Below, in pieces: positions 13,335 to 14,754 of a DNA stretch of 14,754 nucleotides. The notes under the pieces are model-generated. The model was not told the DNA's origin and ran no database searches. It saw only the letters and a program-made list of their open reading frames with translations. The position numbers and the translations under genes were made by a program. Location: positions 1 through 14,754 of the forward strand of contig CAZGXM010000065.1 in assembly GCA_964529795.1 (NCBI GenBank). Direction: 5' to 3'. This DNA is from CAZGXM01 sp964529795. Lineage in GTDB: Bacteria; Bacillota; JADQBR01. Within the stretch, counting starts at the first letter, position 1. Every line of letters begins with the position of its first letter.

Positions 13335-13871
13335 CTATTCCACTCTGACCTTGGCTTCGTGACTGACATTCTGCACCAGCACCTTTACTTCCACCACGTC
13401 CAGGCCCGCCGCTTCCTGCAGGTATTCCTTCACCTGCTGCTGCAGCTGCTCACTGACCTCGGGTATGCTTTGGTCAGGTAGGAGGATTGCTTGAATTAAC
13501 ACCGTCACCCCTTCGCTGCCGGGACGCACCCGGGGTTTTATTTCTTTGACACCGGCAATTTTCCGGGAGGCACGATGTACAAGGTTTTCCAGAGCAGTGA
13601 TACTGAGACGTACTTCCCCAAACTGGGTGTGATGTGTCACTGAAGGTATTACCGGTCGCCGCTGGAAGTTGGAAAAGAACAGGTTCAGGCCAATTAACAA
13701 CAACAAAGCAGCTACGATACCAATCACCCAACGACTCTCGGTATGAGTAAAATATAGTTCAATATAATCAATGGGAGTTGTCCAACCGGCAGCCATCATT
13801 AGTGCCAATAGCGATACAGCCACCAGCACCAGAGAATACACGGCCAGAAGTACCCGGTCAAAAAGCTTCAT
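13335..13871 (-). CDS. amaP: Alkaline shock response membrane anchor protein AmaP
   Basis: AmaP anchors Asp23 at the cytoplasmic membrane in Gram-positive bacteria. The 178-residue protein has two transmembrane segments (about residues 7-29 and 47-66) and then a soluble Asp23-like domain. The latter is shown by GEVRLSITALENLVHRASRK, GVTVLIQAILLPDQSIPEVS and a final block LQEAAGLDVVEVKVLVQNV that mirrors the end of Asp23 itself. The ATG at 13871 is preceded by AGGAGGAA, and the gene starts 15 bases after the asp23 stop. The symbol follows the staphylococcal protein; sequence identity is not claimed. Confidence 0.88.
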   Translation of the reverse strand: MKLFDRVLLAVYSLVLVAVSLLALMMAAGWTTPIDYIELYFTHTESRWVIGIVAALLLLIGLNLFFSNFQRRPVIPSVTHHTQFGEVRLSITALENLVHRASRKIAGVKEIKPRVRPGSEGVTVLIQAILLPDQSIPEVSEQLQQQVKEYLQEAAGLDVVEVKVLVQNVSHEAKVRVE

Positions 13872-13886
13872 CGGCCTTATTCCTCC

Positions 13887-14288
13887 TTATTTTACCCGCT
13901 GCTCATCTTCTTTCCTGGGCTCACGTTCCGGAAATGCCACCCCTTGTACGTGCACGTTTATTTCCACCACTTTCAAACCGGTCATGCTTTCAATGGCCTG
14001 CTTCACATTTTCCTGAATCTTCAAGGCCACATCGGGAATACGTACGCCAAACTCCACAATAATATAAATGTCCACCGCTGCTTCTTTTTCGCCAACCTCA
14101 ACTTTTACGCCTTTGGAAAGATTTTTACGGCCGAGAATTTCCGCAATGCCGCCCACAACGCCACCGCTCATGCCGGCAACCCCTTCAATTTCCGTTGCCG
14201 CCAAACCGGCAATAATGGCTACCACCTCGTCGGCAATACGAATGGAACCATTATCCGTGACCTTGTCAATCCCATTTGTTTGAGTCAT
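13887..14288 (-). CDS. Asp23/Gls24 family envelope stress response protein
   Basis: The 133-residue soluble protein matches the Asp23/Gls24 family: GSIRIADEVVAIIAGLAATE at 14-33, EGVAGMSGGVVGGIAEILG, VEVGEKEAAVDIYIIVEFGV and the closing IPDVALKIQENVKQAIESMT, VEINVHVQGVAF. Members form a membrane-proximal layer through AmaP and respond to cell envelope stress. The ATG at 14288 follows GGAGG at suitable distance. It is the first gene after a good promoter, so it probably leads the cotranscribed group asp23-amaP-DUF2273-nusB-tsaD-like. Several Asp23 paralogues occur in most clostridia, and which one this is cannot be told here. Confidence 0.93.
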   Translation of the reverse strand: MTQTNGIDKVTDNGSIRIADEVVAIIAGLAATEIEGVAGMSGGVVGGIAEILGRKNLSKGVKVEVGEKEAAVDIYIIVEFGVRIPDVALKIQENVKQAIESMTGLKVVEINVHVQGVAFPEREPRKEDEQRVK

Positions 14289-14331
14289 TCCTGCACCTCC
14301 AATTCTTTCTCCCTCTTGGCCTGTCTTCTAT

Positions 14332-14360
14332 ATTATACCAAACGGGAGAAAATTAAACAA
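14332..14360 (-). promoter_or_regulatory. Extended -10 promoter in front of asp23
   Basis: On the minus strand a perfect TATAAT (14337-14332) is preceded by TGG, giving an extended -10. TTGTTT (14360-14355) lies exactly 17 bases upstream as a weak -35. The predicted start is near 14325, about 35 bases before the asp23 ATG. It would drive asp23 through at least nusB independently of the spoIIIA genes. No sigma-B-like motif was recognised. Confidence 0.75.
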
Positions 14361-14383
14361 TCATCACTGAAAATTAGCGGCAA

Positions 14384-14754
14384 TCAGTCTTTTTTGGGAA
14401 TAACCACAATATCCTTCATATCATGTCCGGTAGAGCGGCTTACCATATCCGCGATACGGGTGACATCTTCCTGGGACAGCTGGTCGTTTTTTACAATCAC
14501 AGTCACTCCCGAAGGCTGGATAAACAGCACCGCATCCTCGTAGCCCTTGGCAGTGATTAAATGTTCCAGTTGCAGTTCCTTTTCCATGCGCCGGGTAATT
14601 TCCAAAAGCACTGCCTGGGCTTCCTGCCGGGTCTCCGCCACGGAACTGGGGTTTTGAATCAGGTCTTTTAACAGCTCAATCTGCTGGCTGCGCACCCGGT
14701 CTCTTTCCAACCGGTACTCCACAAAAAAGTTCTTATCGCTCCGAGCCATTTTTT
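14384..14754 (-). CDS. spoIIIAH: Stage III sporulation protein AH (SpoIIIAH), 5' part outside window
   Basis: SpoIIIAH sits in the mother-cell membrane, pairs with forespore SpoIIQ and forms part of the feeding-tube channel during engulfment. Only the C-terminal extracellular domain is visible: KNFFVEYRLERDRVRSQQIE, then a helical stretch ending RMEKELQLEHLI, then AKGYEDAVLFIQPSGVTVIV and DVTRIADMVSRSTGHDMKDI with the final VVIPKKD. This is the ring-forming domain related to YscJ/FliF. The methionine at 14749 is probably internal, because SpoIIIAH proteins have an N-terminal transmembrane helix and linker that must lie beyond the right edge. Its presence indicates an endospore former. It is the last gene of the usual spoIIIAA-AH operon. 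Confidence 0.9.
   Translation of the reverse strand, partial: KMARSDKNFFVEYRLERDRVRSQQIELLKDLIQNPSSVAETRQEAQAVLLEITRRMEKELQLEHLITAKGYEDAVLFIQPSGVTVIVKNDQLSQEDVTRIADMVSRSTGHDMKDIVVIPKKD

Noticed and set aside
1..14754. CRISPR arrays, tRNA or rRNA genes, insertion sequences
   Set aside because: No regularly spaced repeats, no tRNA- or rRNA-like sequence and no transposase frame were found on either strand.

Overview
The window looks like chromosomal DNA of an endospore-forming, low-to-medium G+C Firmicute, most likely a Desulfotomaculum-type clostridium (Peptococcaceae). The evidence is a partial SpoIIIAH gene, an Asp23/AmaP/DUF2273 cluster followed by nusB, a lipoprotein UrtA, and AGGAGG-type ribosome binding sites. 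The genus is inference. Every gene I can support lies on the minus strand, so transcription runs from high to low coordinates.

Region 1 (14754 to 11680) is a housekeeping and envelope block: the 3' part of spoIIIAH, then asp23, amaP, a DUF2273 gene, nusB and a diverged TsaD/Kae1-family paralogue. An extended -10 promoter lies in front of asp23. This block looks G+C-richer than the urease region.

Region 2 (about 11680 to 9785) is an accessory junction. It holds a DUF6922 gene overlapping an AbiEii/AbiGii-type nucleotidyltransferase gene (a putative toxin-antitoxin pair), an N-terminally truncated UreH/HupE-type nickel transporter remnant, and a second short coding remnant. Next comes the control region of the urea operon: an extended -10 promoter, then an RNA leader with two hexaloop hairpins (A at loop position 1, G at position 4). 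The second hairpin overlaps the 5' arm of a strong intrinsic terminator. This is the layout expected of an ANTAR-protein antitermination switch.

Region 3 (9784 to 1) is one long operon, urtABCDE-ureABC-ureEFGD. UrtABCDE is a high-affinity ABC importer for urea, with a lipoprotein receptor, two permeases and two ATPases. UreABC is the nickel urease, and all expected metal ligands and the catalytic histidine of UreC are present. UreE, UreF, UreG and UreD deliver nickel. ureD runs off the left edge. The operon couples scavenging of scarce urea directly to its hydrolysis to ammonia and CO2, and the leader would let nitrogen status decide whether transcription passes the terminator. The main oddities are the start of ureF, which has no usable ATG in frame near the expected N-terminus, and the decayed nickel transporter beside the nickel enzyme.
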